64,000 bases of DNA from JAXGOI01 sp040767605 (GTDB taxonomy: Bacteria; Bacillota; Dehalobacteriia; UBA4068), in the NCBI GenBank assembly GCA_040767605.1, contig JAXGOI010000001.1, positions 682,001-746,000 on the forward strand, written 5' to 3'. Both the position numbers and the translations under genes were made by a program. Within the stretch, counting starts at the first letter, position 1, and each line of letters starts with the position of its first letter. Shown here piece after piece: positions 9,061 to 19,130 of this stretch. The notes under the pieces are model-generated. The model searched no databases and was not told where the DNA came from. It saw only the letters and a list, made by a program, of their open reading frames with translations.

Positions 9061-9408
9061 CCTTGCCCGTAAATTTAAAAAGAGACAGCTTTGCATACCT
9101 CCGGCTCCTAAAAGCGGCCCATATTTCTGTGTTAACCCTATGGGAGCAAGGCGGTGTTTTTGGCAGCCGGCACCATACCCAATAGCGGGGTTGCAAAAGG
9201 CCTACGGCAGCGAGAAATACGGCACACAGCCATATAAAGATAACCCACTAAAAGCCTGGCGTAAATCGCCGCGCAAAACCCGCCAAAAAATCAGGAATAA
9301 CGCTATTTATTTTTTTATTAATCGTCCGAACGGACGATGTGTATCAAGAAAACCCGTTTTATAATTATATATAATGGGTTTTTTATTTATATGGAAGGAG
9401 CCATATAT
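9061..9408. other. Intergenic stretch before the surface-protein island
   Basis: No gene is recognisable. A short inverted repeat CGTCCG/CGGACG lies at about 9323-9336. A hairpin with arms AAACCC/GGGTTT at about 9349-9384 is followed by Ts and could be a terminator or attenuator just upstream of the DUF2442 gene. Confidence 0.45.
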
Positions 9409-9657
9409 ATGAGCTATATCCGATGGGTTGCTCCTATGAAAGGGCATCGCCTTTTAATGGAAATGGAAAGCGGCAGCAGCGTAACTGTGGATCTTTCCGT
9501 TAAGCTGCGCACCATGAAGTACAAGGCCCTTGAGGACGAGGCTTTATTCCAGAGCGTGAAAACCGACGGCGATTATGTTATCTGGGGGGATGGGCTTGTA
9601 AGAGTGACGGCGAAGGAACTTATGGAGGTAGCTTTAACCGGGGAATATTTAAATTGA
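9409..9657 (+). CDS. DUF2442 family protein
   Basis: This 82-residue protein matches the small DUF2442 family: hydrophobic strand pairs around VAPMKGHRLLMEMESG, then VDLSVKL, then LEDEALFQSVKTDGDYVIWGDGL. The ATG at 9409 has AAGGAG 8 bp upstream, so I reject the longer in-frame start at 9337. DUF2442 proteins have no established function and are often found near toxin-antitoxin or mobile-element genes. No DUF4160 partner is visible here. It lies 45 bp upstream of the giant surface-protein gene, on the same strand, and could be co-transcribed with it. Confidence 0.75.
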   Translation: MSYIRWVAPMKGHRLLMEMESGSSVTVDLSVKLRTMKYKALEDEALFQSVKTDGDYVIWGDGLVRVTAKELMEVALTGEYLN

Positions 9658-9702
9658 CAATACGGAATTTAAACACACTTTCTGTACAGGAGGAATAAAA
9701 CC

Positions 9703-12700
9703 ATGATAAGAAATAAGGTAATAAGTATTATTTTGGCGCTAATTTTGCTGCTGGGGCTCGGCCCCGCTTTGGATGCGCCGGTTTGGGCCAACTCCTCGGC
9801 CCCCGCGCCGGCCAATTCGGATATGGATGCCCTGGGTGCCCTGGGTATAGACAGCGGCGCCGCGCCGGAGGGCTTTGATCCCCTCAGCACGGAGAACCCT
9901 TTCGGCAAAAGTATCGTTGAGCTTTCACCGGTATACGAGCTCTATACCGTAGGGCTTACAAATGGAACGGTATATGACGCGCAGTACAATATAGCCGGTA
10001 CCACGCTGAAAAACGGCAATATAGGTACCCATTCAACATCAACTTCAAATATCTTGCGTACAACCCTGTACGGTAACGAAAAATGGAATAAAAGTGTCGC
10101 GGCTATTATGGGGGAAGGGGCCGGGCATAATGCGGCAAGCGGCACCACCACAGCCACGGGGGATTATACACAAATCAGCGATACCTCCGGTATGTCGCCG
10201 CCGCCGCAGGCCGGTGCAAATAATATTCCCGCAAAGGGCTATCTTACAAAGGCCACAGGCGCCTCCACCAATCTGGGGGGCGGCTTTAACTACGCCCTAT
10301 CCACAGTAGCCGCCGGAAATTTCAACGGCAATAAAAACGGCCTATCCGCCCAAACCGTTATGGTATATACCTCGGCCCTTAGCAGTAATGGCGGGCTTTA
10401 TCTGCGTCTTGGCGATGCCAAAAGCGGCGATTACGCCGCCGCCGCCAAAGAACTTTTATCAACATCTAAGCAAATCGGCAACCCGGATTTACAATCCGAC
10501 GGCAAGCCGGCGGAGGATTTCGCCAGCGCCCCCTATCAGCTTCAGAATTATTTACAGGTGGCAACAGGGGATTGGAACGGGGACGGCCTGGATGAAATCG
10601 CAGTCTACATACCGGAGGTGGGGAATTCCCGCATCGTAGTCTATGCCCTGCAGCTAACCGACAGCGACGACAAGGCAACTGCCTATAAGGACCCGGATAA
10701 ATGGAGAGTAGTATGGACATATGCCCTTCGCGAGGGGGCCGTTGTCTCCAATATGGTTTCTTTAGTCAGCGGCGATGTAAACAGAGACGGAATAGACGAC
10801 CTTGCCGCCACCTGGGGTTATTATTACGGGCCCCAGCAAAATGTGGGCTCCACGGCGGTGGTTATGTTCGGCGCCAAGGGTACAAATATGCTGAAGTCTT
10901 CCCAGCAGTTTAATCTGGCCTTCGGAACCTCAAATATTGTCCGCGCAACCTTTGCCTTCGGCGATATGGCCGGCAGCTCCGCCTCGGGGGAGGCCTCCGA
11001 TGTGCTCATCCTCTGCGGGCAGTCCGATGCCGATTTGAAAAAAGACAATACCAGCTCCCGCTATGTTGCGCTTTTTGATTGGAACGGCAGCGAGTTTACT
11101 TCAAATGTCTATCAAAACTTCGATTTATTTGCAAAGGAAGACGGTAAATATATTTGGACCATTATGGCCGACCGGGGGGATAAATTCTACTCCCTGCCCC
11201 TTTGCACAGCCAATGCGGCCGTTATCGCCCGGGGGATTGCCGACGGCGATGGTGACGGAGGGGAAGCTGGCCAACAGGAAGCTTCCGTCGGCGGCGGCGA
11301 TTTACTTTATTTCGACAGCCTGGTTATTGAGTATACCGAGGAGGGCCTTAAAATTAAGGCAGCTTGGGATAATCAACGCGTGATGCAAAGTAATATCGGC
11401 AGCCCGGTGGATTATGTGGAATACGGCGCCGTAGCCGGCGACCTCACAGGGGAAAAGGGAGCCGGAACACTTTTTACCATGACCCAAACCCTCAGTTCCA
11501 TGGCACTTAAAACCGCCTCTTATACCGTCAGCGGAGAGCGCACGGTGCCTAATTATGAATGGCGTTATTATTACCCTAATATCTTTTACAGATTATTTGA
11601 TGTCAAAGTCTGGTACCTTGTGCAAAACGGCACCAGAATCGAGACAACCGCAGATGCGGTAAATGTTGATTACTACCAGCAAACCCTGGGCAAAACCTAT
11701 ATGGTAGCAGTGGATGATATGGATAGTTCCACCGGCTATAAAGACCGCACCCAAGCGGATTTTTCCACAGCCATCTGCCTTGCCAACACAGATAAAGACT
11801 CCAGCTATATGAGCTACGGGGGAACGCATTATTACACTTATACAGATCCGGAGGTTCTGGCGGTTCTGGCCTCGCCGCCCTATTTTTCAGATCTGGTAGG
11901 GCGCGACGACCTTTCGGGCAATTATGCCGAATCCACCACCAGCTATTCCAAGAGCAGCGGCTCCGGCGGCGGGTTTAATGTCTCTACTACATTATCGATT
12001 GGCGCATATGTATCCTATGAGCAGGATGTTGAGGTCTTCGGGGTTAAGGTGGCCTCCTTTGAGGCCGAGGCCGTTATTAAGAGCAATTTCACCTTTGAAA
12101 TGGAAATGGCCTCCACCCTGGAGCAAACCATAACCTACAGCGCCGCCTCAGGCGAGGATATGGTCGCCTTCTATTCCATACCGATGGAAATTTATGAATA
12201 CATATCCTATGTGCCGGACGGGCTGGGTAATTATAAAGAGGTTTTAACCACCGTCAATATCCCCCATGAGGCGGCAATTAAACTAATCTCTCTGCAAGAG
12301 TATGAATCTATTGCCAAAGATTATAGAGTGCTGCCCACCATTGCCGCTAATGCCCTGGTGCACACCCTTGGGGACCCTTCCAGCTACCCCTCCAGCACCA
12401 AGGGCTATGATATTGTAGCGGAGTATGATGGCACGCCTGCGGCCGTCGGCTTCAGCAGCGCACCGGGAGGCTCCGGCATAGCCCAGGAAATCGCCATGTC
12501 TAAAGAAACCAATACCGCCTTCTCCGTAAGCGCCGGGGTGGAGGCTAAAGCAGGGGCCGGCGCGGGGGGTTTCAAAGTCGGCTATATAGTCGGGGCGGAA
12601 GCAGGTGCCGGGCTGGTTCTCATTTCCACAGAGGGCAGTTCCTTCTCCGGCGAGCTGCAGAATATGCCCAGCGAGGCTCAGGCCTACGGCTACGGCATGA

Positions 12701-15700
12701 ATTGGAAAATTTTCTGTTATAAATACAAAAGCGGAAAAACCGCCTTCCCGGTAGTCAGCTATATTGTCAGCGATGTAAGCAAACCCGCACCGCTGCCGGA
12801 TGATTTCGTACAGGATATGTCGGAAACTACCGATAACTCCATCACCTTAAACTGGAGCTACGACAAAATAGTGGCCGGCTTCCAGCTCTACCGCTACTAT
12901 GAATTCCCGGACGGCTCAGGCAGCTATGAGCTGGCCTTCGTGCCATTTAGCAAAGCTGTGGATTATGACCCGGCAAGCGGAATCTACACTTTCAGCTATA
13001 CGGATGAAAATCTCTCCCCCTATACCGAATATCTCTACCAAATACAAACAGTTCGCGCTACTTTGCCGGGGAGAAGCATATACAGCGAGCCTATGAGCTG
13101 CCGCACCAAAACCAATACCGGCTATCCAACTATAAGCCTCTCCGGGCTTAACCAAGACGGATACCTGCCCCTCTACCCCGATGCCAATGCTAAAGTTACC
13201 GCCCAGGTTGCGGATGCCGCAAAATACAAGGGCAATTTAAGCTATCAGTGGCAGAAGCTGGTAAACGGCACCTGGAAAGATATCTCCGGACGAACGGAAG
13301 CCACCCTCACCCTCTCTAATGCGGGGACGGCGGATAATACATCCTACCGCTGCCGAATAAATGTCATTTATTATGATGAAAATACAGCCACAAACTATTA
13401 TATCTCGGCCTATTCACCCGAGGCTGTTACCGCCTTTTCAAGGCGCAGCCCCGTCATTACCCTTACGGCGCAGGAAACTAATACAGGGCTTGTCAGAGGG
13501 CTTACCGCAAATATTGATCTTTATTCAGGCAATAAAGACCACTCTGCGGCGCCCACCGGCAATATTACCTATACCGTAACTGGGACCGATTATAAATACA
13601 GCGAAGCCGTTCCGCTGGCGGTATCCTCCACCACCAAGCTGCTGGGGGGCGAGCAAAAATACTATTCCACCGCTCCTCTCAATCTAAGCGGGCTGCCGGA
13701 CGGTGTTTACACCGTAACCGCATATTACAGCGGCAGCCGGGTATTTAAAGATTTAGAAACAGCCAAAGGCGAGCCTGTAGTAGTCGGCAATGCCTCGGCA
13801 TACAGCTTATCCCTCCTTACGGAAGAGGAGGGCAGCTCCGTTTCTAAATTTGAATACAGCGATGAAATTTGGCCGTCTCTCGTGCAAATCGGCAAGAATG
13901 AAAACAATGCGGTTATAATCACCCCTATTACCGGAGCGGCCTATCAGATTACCGCCGCTAATACCGCCGCCGATTTTGAGGCCGGAGACCCGGCGCCGAA
14001 TATTGGCAGCTACACCATGCAGGCCTTAATCGGCGGGAATGTCGTGGCTACCAAAGATTTCACCGTCGTCAGAAAACCGATTACCGTCTATATTGAAGAC
14101 GAGGATAATATTAATGCCGGCGCTGTTGTAATACCAAAAATCGCCTGCCCGGAACTCACAGCCCCTCAGCTTGCCGCGCTTTATCTGGAATATCAGGTTA
14201 CAAACTCCGCGGGTAATGCTGTTATATTAGATAATGATACGGAACCGGGGAATTACAGCGTAACGGCCCACCCCGGAAACAATACCCCGGCGGGGCTTTA
14301 CAATAATTTTGATATTGCTTATCTCTCCGGCAGCTATACCATAATCGGCGCCACTTTCGAGCTGAAAATCGAAGCCGCCGATTATACCGACCCATCGGGA
14401 ACCAGAAGTGTCGGAAAAGCGGGTATCAGCACCGCCCCGGGGTCTTTGGCCTACTATGCCGCTGGAACCGATGTTGTCTTATACGCGGAGCCTGAGGCGG
14501 GGTACCAGGTAGATAAATGGACCGTGGAATTTAAAGACACAGCCCAAACAAAGCTTTACCAAAACGGCAAGGCTAGTTACAATTTACAAACCCAGGCCTG
14601 CAAAGTTGAAATCACGGTAACCTTTAAGCCTGCCGAAATCCGGCTTTCCACAGTTGTACAACCGGGGGTTGGCGGCAGCATAAGCTGTGATGATGCAAAC
14701 TTCAGCTCCGGCGCATTTGTAAGCTATGGGGCGGAGTATGTCTTCACCGCAACCCCGGCGGAGGGCTATCATTTCAGCAATTGGCGGACGAATTCAGGCC
14801 CCACTACGGCTACCCCTGAGGGAACAGCCGAAAGCGACGGCTCAAACAGCCTGGGCATAACCATTGGGAAAGATTCCATGACTGTGTTTGCCGTATTCAC
14901 CCGGGATTCCTATACCCTAACCCTGGGAGGCGATATCGAAGCCTATTATATGTATATAGATAATGACACAACTAAGCCGCCGGTTAAACGGATGGTAGCA
15001 AGCGGAGCTTCCGTAGAGGGGGATACCGAAATTACCGTTACCCCCAAAACAGGCTATCAGGCGGCGGAAGGGGCTTGCTTTATTGTAAACCAAACCCCTA
15101 CAACGGATGACGAAAGCCATACCTTTATAATTACCGAAAACACAACGGTTTCCCTTGCAACCGTCCGCAACAGTTATGGAGTTGAGGTAACGGCTGAAAA
15201 CGGCACCGTTGGGGTAACGGTAAACGGGAATGCAGCGGATGCCGCAGATTTAGAAAGTGTGGACGGCGGCTCGGCCCTGGTCTTCAAGGCCCATGCCCAA
15301 AGGGGCTATATCTTCGATAAATGGATGCTAAACGGCGTAGAAGTAGCAAACAGCACCCATACCCTAACCATAAGCGCCCTTGGCAGCCACACCCAAATTT
15401 CCGCCCTCTTTGAAGAAAATGAACCCTATACCCTATCAGCTGCCGTCAGCGACAACAAGCGCGGCGCCATGAGATATTCCCTGTACGATATCTACGGAGA
15501 CCTTATCGGCACGGAAAACACAGCGATGCCGGAGGACGGCCTCACCGTATACCGCGGGGAATCCGTGATACTCTCTGTATTGGTGGAAAGCGGAAGTATG
15601 GTGGAACAATGGGTTGTAAACGGGGACAGCGCCTATGATACTAAAAAAACCTATTCCATAGAGGATATCGGAGAAGAAATCTCCGCAGTTGTCTACCTTA

Positions 15701-17775
15701 AGGCCTCCAGCAGATATTCCGTTTACTTTGATAAAATAAACGATAACGGCGCCTTAACGGCAAAAGCTGACGGCCTGAATATTGAAAGCTCCGGGCTGCA
15801 ATTCGGCGGCAGTACTCTGGAATTCAGAGCCCAGCCGGAAACGACATACATGGTGGACTACTGGACTGTAACCCAGGGGGATTTAATTGCGACGGAAAGC
15901 GAAAATAAACTTCTGGATGAAGACGGCCATGCAATTGTCCATCCGATTCACATTATAGACCCGCTGAAGCAAAACCTTGCCGTCGGGGTGAAGTTTAAGG
16001 CTCTTGTCAATCACCGCATCACCCTCCCCGGCTCCACCGAAATGGGAGATTCCGCCATTATCTATGTTACCCCAATCCTCCCCACAGATGACGGAATTCG
16101 CAGCCTTGCCGCAGAAGATGTCAGAGACGGCGGCACAGTTAAAATGACTTTCGAGGCTAAAAATAACTTTGGAACCAGCGCCGCCCAGTTGGAGGCTCTC
16201 CTGGCAGATGCCGCCAACGAGGAAGCAACCATTACCGTAAACCAAAAAGACGGCATATACACCGCCACAGTTGCCGGCCTGCAGCAGGGGTTCACCCTCT
16301 TAGATGCAGATATTTTTAATGCGGCCTACACGGTTACCGTGCCAAGCCATGTTGAGGCCTCCCCCTCCCTTGCGGTACAGGGAGCAACGGTAAACCTCAC
16401 GGTAACGCCGGCAGCAGGCTACAGGCTTTCCGGGCTGACAATTAATAATGATGATGACGATACAGATATCGCCTTTAGCCCGGCTTATTCTTATAACATC
16501 CTCAGCTACACCTTTGAAATGCCGGCCGCGAATGTTACCGTAAATGCCAGCTTTGAATCCGTCCCGGACAATAACAATGGGGGCGGCGGTGGCGGTGGCG
16601 GCGGTGCCCCCGCCGGGAATCAGCAAGGCGCGCCTGTATCCCTTGGGGGAACGCAGCTGGAAATTCCCGCCACCCTTAATAACGGCATTGTATACTTGGA
16701 AATGGACAAAAATACTTTAAATAGCCTGAAATCCGCCGCTGGGTTAATCGAAATTAATCTTTCCGCATTTGAGGGCGCCACCGGTGTCGTCATCCCCGCA
16801 GGGGCTTTCGGCGCCTTAACAGGGGCGAATACAACCGGGCTTGATATTACCTTCCCGGATGTCGGCTTGAGGTTTGACAATGGGGCTTTGCAGGCTGTCG
16901 GCGCCGCCGGCAGCGGCGCCATGACCCTAACGGCTAAACTGATACCCTCAGACGGGCTAAGCGATGAGCAAAAGGCCATAGTTGGCAATAGGCCGGTTCT
17001 TGACCTTAACTTGACCATAGGAGGGAAAAGAGTATCAGATTTCGGCTCCGGCAATGTGGATGTTAACCTGCCCTACACCCTCGGCCCCGGCGAGAACCCC
17101 GATTCCGTAGTTGTCTGGCATTTAAACAATAAAGGGATTCTCGAAGCCGTAGAGGGGCGTTACGATGAGTCCACCGGCTGCGTGGTCTTTATTACGGATC
17201 ACTTCTCCCGCTATATTGTCGGGCTCCTGCCCTTTGAGGATGTAAGCCAAGACAGCTGGTATTTTGAATGCGTATCCTTTGCCTATGCAAACGGCCTTTT
17301 CTCCGGCATCGGAGATGCCCAGTTCGGGGCAGGGAGCGCCATGACCCGTTCCATGCTGGTAACCGTACTTTGGAGGCTTGAAGGCAAGCCCGCAGCTACG
17401 GCGGCAAATACCTTTAGCGATGTGATGCCCGGCCAATGGTATACCGAGGCAATAGCCTGGGCCGCCGAAAACGGCATTGTAAACGGTTACGGCAGCCTGT
17501 TTGGCACAAACGACAGTATTACCCGGGAGCAAATGGCAACAATACTCCTGAATTATGCCAAATATAAAGGCTATGATGCGAAGAAAGGCGCAGCCCTTAA
17601 CAATTATACCGATGCAGCCTCCGTCAGCCCTTGGGCTGAGGCGAGTATGAAATGGGCCGTTGCTGAAGGCCTGATAACAGGCATTACAGAGAAAACTTTA
17701 GTACCCGGCGGTAATACATCCCGCGCTCAGGTAGCGATGATACTCATGCGTTTTATTGAAAGTATTGTAAAATAG
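9703..17775 (+). CDS. Giant multidomain SLH-anchored surface protein (2690 residues)
   Basis: This is a secreted protein held to the cell wall by S-layer homology domains. It has a signal peptide with cleavage after VWA near residue 29. Residues about 286-572 hold FG-GAP/VCBS-like propeller motifs (DWNGDGLDEIAVY, DVNRDGIDDLAAT). Residues about 743-1026 are rich in alternating Gly/Ala/Val and Ser, with stretches like VGAEAGAGLVLIS that resemble membrane-inserting beta-hairpins of pore-forming proteins; this is inference. A fibronectin type III domain (about 1028-1138), an Ig-like domain (about 1140-1245), a Big_3/MBG-like region (about 1250-1540) and several divergent InlB B-repeats (about 1545-2285) follow. 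Then come a glycine linker (near 2291), a module shared with the SLH protein at 24904-26445, and three SLH domains (about 2507-2690). GGAGG lies 8 bp before the ATG. The stop is TAG. Its role could be adhesion or effector delivery. Confidence 0.88.
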   Translation: MIRNKVISIILALILLLGLGPALDAPVWANSSAPAPANSDMDALGALGIDSGAAPEGFDPLSTENPFGKSIVELSPVYELYTVGLTNGTVYDAQYNIAGTTLKNGNIGTHSTSTSNILRTTLYGNEKWNKSVAAIMGEGAGHNAASGTTTATGDYTQISDTSGMSPPPQAGANNIPAKGYLTKATGASTNLGGGFNYALSTVAAGNFNGNKNGLSAQTVMVYTSALSSNGGLYLRLGDAKSGDYAAAAKELLSTSKQIGNPDLQSDGKPAEDFASAPYQLQNYLQVATGDWNGDGLDEIAVYIPEVGNSRIVVYALQLTDSDDKATAYKDPDKWRVVWTYALREGAVVSNMVSLVSGDVNRDGIDDLAATWGYYYGPQQNVGSTAVVMFGAKGTNMLKSSQQFNLAFGTSNIVRATFAFGDMAGSSASGEASDVLILCGQSDADLKKDNTSSRYVALFDWNGSEFTSNVYQNFDLFAKEDGKYIWTIMADRGDKFYSLPLCTANAAVIARGIADGDGDGGEAGQQEASVGGGDLLYFDSLVIEYTEEGLKIKAAWDNQRVMQSNIGSPVDYVEYGAVAGDLTGEKGAGTLFTMTQTLSSMALKTASYTVSGERTVPNYEWRYYYPNIFYRLFDVKVWYLVQNGTRIETTADAVNVDYYQQTLGKTYMVAVDDMDSSTGYKDRTQADFSTAICLANTDKDSSYMSYGGTHYYTYTDPEVLAVLASPPYFSDLVGRDDLSGNYAESTTSYSKSSGSGGGFNVSTTLSIGAYVSYEQDVEVFGVKVASFEAEAVIKSNFTFEMEMASTLEQTITYSAASGEDMVAFYSIPMEIYEYISYVPDGLGNYKEVLTTVNIPHEAAIKLISLQEYESIAKDYRVLPTIAANALVHTLGDPSSYPSSTKGYDIVAEYDGTPAAVGFSSAPGGSGIAQEIAMSKETNTAFSVSAGVEAKAGAGAGGFKVGYIVGAEAGAGLVLISTEGSSFSGELQNMPSEAQAYGYGMNWKIFCYKYKSGKTAFPVVSYIVSDVSKPAPLPDDFVQDMSETTDNSITLNWSYDKIVAGFQLYRYYEFPDGSGSYELAFVPFSKAVDYDPASGIYTFSYTDENLSPYTEYLYQIQTVRATLPGRSIYSEPMSCRTKTNTGYPTISLSGLNQDGYLPLYPDANAKVTAQVADAAKYKGNLSYQWQKLVNGTWKDISGRTEATLTLSNAGTADNTSYRCRINVIYYDENTATNYYISAYSPEAVTAFSRRSPVITLTAQETNTGLVRGLTANIDLYSGNKDHSAAPTGNITYTVTGTDYKYSEAVPLAVSSTTKLLGGEQKYYSTAPLNLSGLPDGVYTVTAYYSGSRVFKDLETAKGEPVVVGNASAYSLSLLTEEEGSSVSKFEYSDEIWPSLVQIGKNENNAVIITPITGAAYQITAANTAADFEAGDPAPNIGSYTMQALIGGNVVATKDFTVVRKPITVYIEDEDNINAGAVVIPKIACPELTAPQLAALYLEYQVTNSAGNAVILDNDTEPGNYSVTAHPGNNTPAGLYNNFDIAYLSGSYTIIGATFELKIEAADYTDPSGTRSVGKAGISTAPGSLAYYAAGTDVVLYAEPEAGYQVDKWTVEFKDTAQTKLYQNGKASYNLQTQACKVEITVTFKPAEIRLSTVVQPGVGGSISCDDANFSSGAFVSYGAEYVFTATPAEGYHFSNWRTNSGPTTATPEGTAESDGSNSLGITIGKDSMTVFAVFTRDSYTLTLGGDIEAYYMYIDNDTTKPPVKRMVASGASVEGDTEITVTPKTGYQAAEGACFIVNQTPTTDDESHTFIITENTTVSLATVRNSYGVEVTAENGTVGVTVNGNAADAADLESVDGGSALVFKAHAQRGYIFDKWMLNGVEVANSTHTLTISALGSHTQISALFEENEPYTLSAAVSDNKRGAMRYSLYDIYGDLIGTENTAMPEDGLTVYRGESVILSVLVESGSMVEQWVVNGDSAYDTKKTYSIEDIGEEISAVVYLKASSRYSVYFDKINDNGALTAKADGLNIESSGLQFGGSTLEFRAQPETTYMVDYWTVTQGDLIATESENKLLDEDGHAIVHPIHIIDPLKQNLAVGVKFKALVNHRITLPGSTEMGDSAIIYVTPILPTDDGIRSLAAEDVRDGGTVKMTFEAKNNFGTSAAQLEALLADAANEEATITVNQKDGIYTATVAGLQQGFTLLDADIFNAAYTVTVPSHVEASPSLAVQGATVNLTVTPAAGYRLSGLTINNDDDDTDIAFSPAYSYNILSYTFEMPAANVTVNASFESVPDNNNGGGGGGGGGAPAGNQQGAPVSLGGTQLEIPATLNNGIVYLEMDKNTLNSLKSAAGLIEINLSAFEGATGVVIPAGAFGALTGANTTGLDITFPDVGLRFDNGALQAVGAAGSGAMTLTAKLIPSDGLSDEQKAIVGNRPVLDLNLTIGGKRVSDFGSGNVDVNLPYTLGPGENPDSVVVWHLNNKGILEAVEGRYDESTGCVVFITDHFSRYIVGLLPFEDVSQDSWYFECVSFAYANGLFSGIGDAQFGAGSAMTRSMLVTVLWRLEGKPAATAANTFSDVMPGQWYTEAIAWAAENGIVNGYGSLFGTNDSITREQMATILLNYAKYKGYDAKKGAALNNYTDAASVSPWAEASMKWAVAEGLITGITEKTLVPGGNTSRAQVAMILMRFIESIVK

Positions 17776-17830
17776 CAGAAAATCCCTCTAGTAAGTACAG
17801 AATACAAAATAAATAATACAAAACAGCAAA

Positions 17831-17870
17831 GCGGCGGCATAGATAAAAATTTAGGCCGCCGCATTTTCTT
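17831..17870 (+). terminator. Terminator of the giant surface-protein gene
   Basis: The stem GCGGCGGC/GCCGCCGC has a 16-nt loop and is followed by ATTTTCTT, 55 bp after the stop codon. Confidence 0.8.
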
Positions 17871-18007
17871 AATTAAAAATCGTTTTTTGTTTTCTTTAAG
17901 CCGTTCTTAAATACTATTATAAATTAACCTCTGCATAAGTTTAAAAATATCGGGTTTAAAAATATAAGCCGCTTAAAATCAAAGCAGGGGCCTTGATTAA
18001 TTATCTT

Positions 18008-18366
18008 CTAATTTCTTTTTTTCTTCTTTTGTCTTTTATTCATGGAAAATATTAAAAACCCTCTGGCTATTATTAAAACCACTTGCCCTTTACCAAGGCC
18101 GGTATCCCGCTCCATAGCATTAATATATGGAAAGGCAGGCAAATACCGCACCCCCACGGTAGATTTTCCGTCAGGTTTAATATAGACGGCGCTGCCAATA
18201 TTTTTTGTAAACCCGTTAATTTCCCTTCCGTCCGGGAGGGTAAAGGTGTAGCCGATATTATAAGTATACCGACCAAAGACACTCTCCGGGCGCTCTCCCC
18301 CCTCCCGCCTTATTGAGGTGATAAACCCCGAGGCGCTTTTACCGGCAAAACCGAGGTATTCAGAAT
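18008..18366 (-). pseudogene. Remnant of a DUF3592-like membrane protein
   Basis: A minus-strand frame without a start codon encodes about 118 residues. Its core, including RYTYNIGYTFTLPDGREI and then VYIKPDGKSTVGVRYLP, has the beta-rich pattern of DUF3592-type proteins. A hydrophobic stretch (VVLIIARGFLIFSM) and a basic end with KRQKKKKRN follow. The N-terminal helix expected for the family is absent, and the frame runs directly into the terminator hairpin at 18366-18398. The 5' end was apparently lost by a rearrangement. The family call is tentative. Confidence 0.5.
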
Positions 18367-18398
18367 AAAAAAGCCCCTGCCCTTTTCGGCAGGGGCCT
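18366..18398 (-). terminator. Minus-strand terminator downstream of the first LRR-SLH gene
   Basis: The stem GCCCCTGCC/GGCAGGGGC has a 6-nt loop and is followed on the minus strand by six Ts. It ends transcripts coming from the LRR gene at 18576-21029 and the HTH remnant behind it. Confidence 0.9.
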
Positions 18399-18413
18399 TA
18401 GGTAAGAGACTTT

Positions 18414-18575
18414 TCAGGGATATTCTGGAGTAGGCTGTTCCTCATACCCTTTTAATACAATATTTGCAAGCTCCGTACGGCTTAGAACATAAATTTTAGG
18501 TAAATGTTTTTTTACATAATACTTAACGGCATTTTCGTTGATTGTTATTTCCCCGGCAACTTTTATGGCCCTCCC
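18414..18575 (-). pseudogene. LuxR-type HTH remnant directly behind the LRR gene stop
   Basis: Immediately after the stop of the LRR-SLH gene, and in the same frame, about 53 codons encode VAGEITINENAVKYYVKKHL, then RTELANIVLKGYEE. This is the second half of a GerE/LuxR helix-turn-helix domain, with the recognition helix and the typical RTELA dimer helix. There is no start codon and the first half is missing. It is either a broken regulator gene or debris from a recombination that copied the SLH block here. A functional readthrough extension is conceivable but I see no support for it. Confidence 0.65.
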
Positions 18576-19130
18576 TTATTTAATTTTCTCAAATGTACGG
18601 ATTGCCATAAGTACCGCGGCTTCCCTGGCGGCCATGCCGTAGCCGGAGGCTGTATGAGCGGTATTTAAGGGTTTAGGCATAAAATAGCCCTTTGTATCCC
18701 CAAGGATTATCCCCAATTTAGACATATACTTTGTTCCCTCCGCCGCCCAGGAGGATATATGGGCCTGGTCTGGGAAATTGGGTATTCCCGTTATGCTGTA
18801 ATCCGCCTTAGGGGCTATTGCCTTAATAGCCCGGTAAAGCATGGTGGCGCATTGTTCCCGGGTAATAAGGGTATTGGGGGAAAATGCCGTTTCGGATACT
18901 CCGTCTGTAATCCCTACCTGATAGGCCTTTAAAATCTGCTGATTTGCGGTATCTTTAAAGGGGTTGGCCCCCGTTACAAGTATGGTTTTGCCTGTTGCCG
19001 TCTCATAAAGCTGAACCGCAAGCTCCGCAAATTCTTCACGGCTGATAGATTTTTTCATATCCAGCCCTCTAAGTATCTCCGGAACAAGGCCGGCGGCATA
19101 GGCCTTTTCCAGCTCCGGGATAGCCCATTC
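18576..19130 (-). repeat. SLH block, nearly identical to 21171-21725
   Basis: The 555 bp coding for the last 184 residues of LRR copy 1 align without gaps to the end of LRR copy 2, with seven amino-acid differences by eye and many identical silent sites. Upstream of this block similarity drops sharply. Confidence 0.9.

Noticed and set aside
15883..16295. Minus-strand frames inside the giant surface gene
   Set aside because: They are antisense shadows of the GC-rich third positions. They have no ribosome-binding sites and no family resemblance.
16300..17532. Further minus-strand frames of 100-140 codons inside the giant gene
   Set aside because: The overlapping plus frame has clear SLH domains and the antisense frames lack start signals.
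18073..18316. Frames of 69 and 77 codons with ATG starts near the DUF3592 remnant
   Set aside because: The coding-like frame in this stretch is a different minus-strand frame that lacks a start. These two have poor composition.
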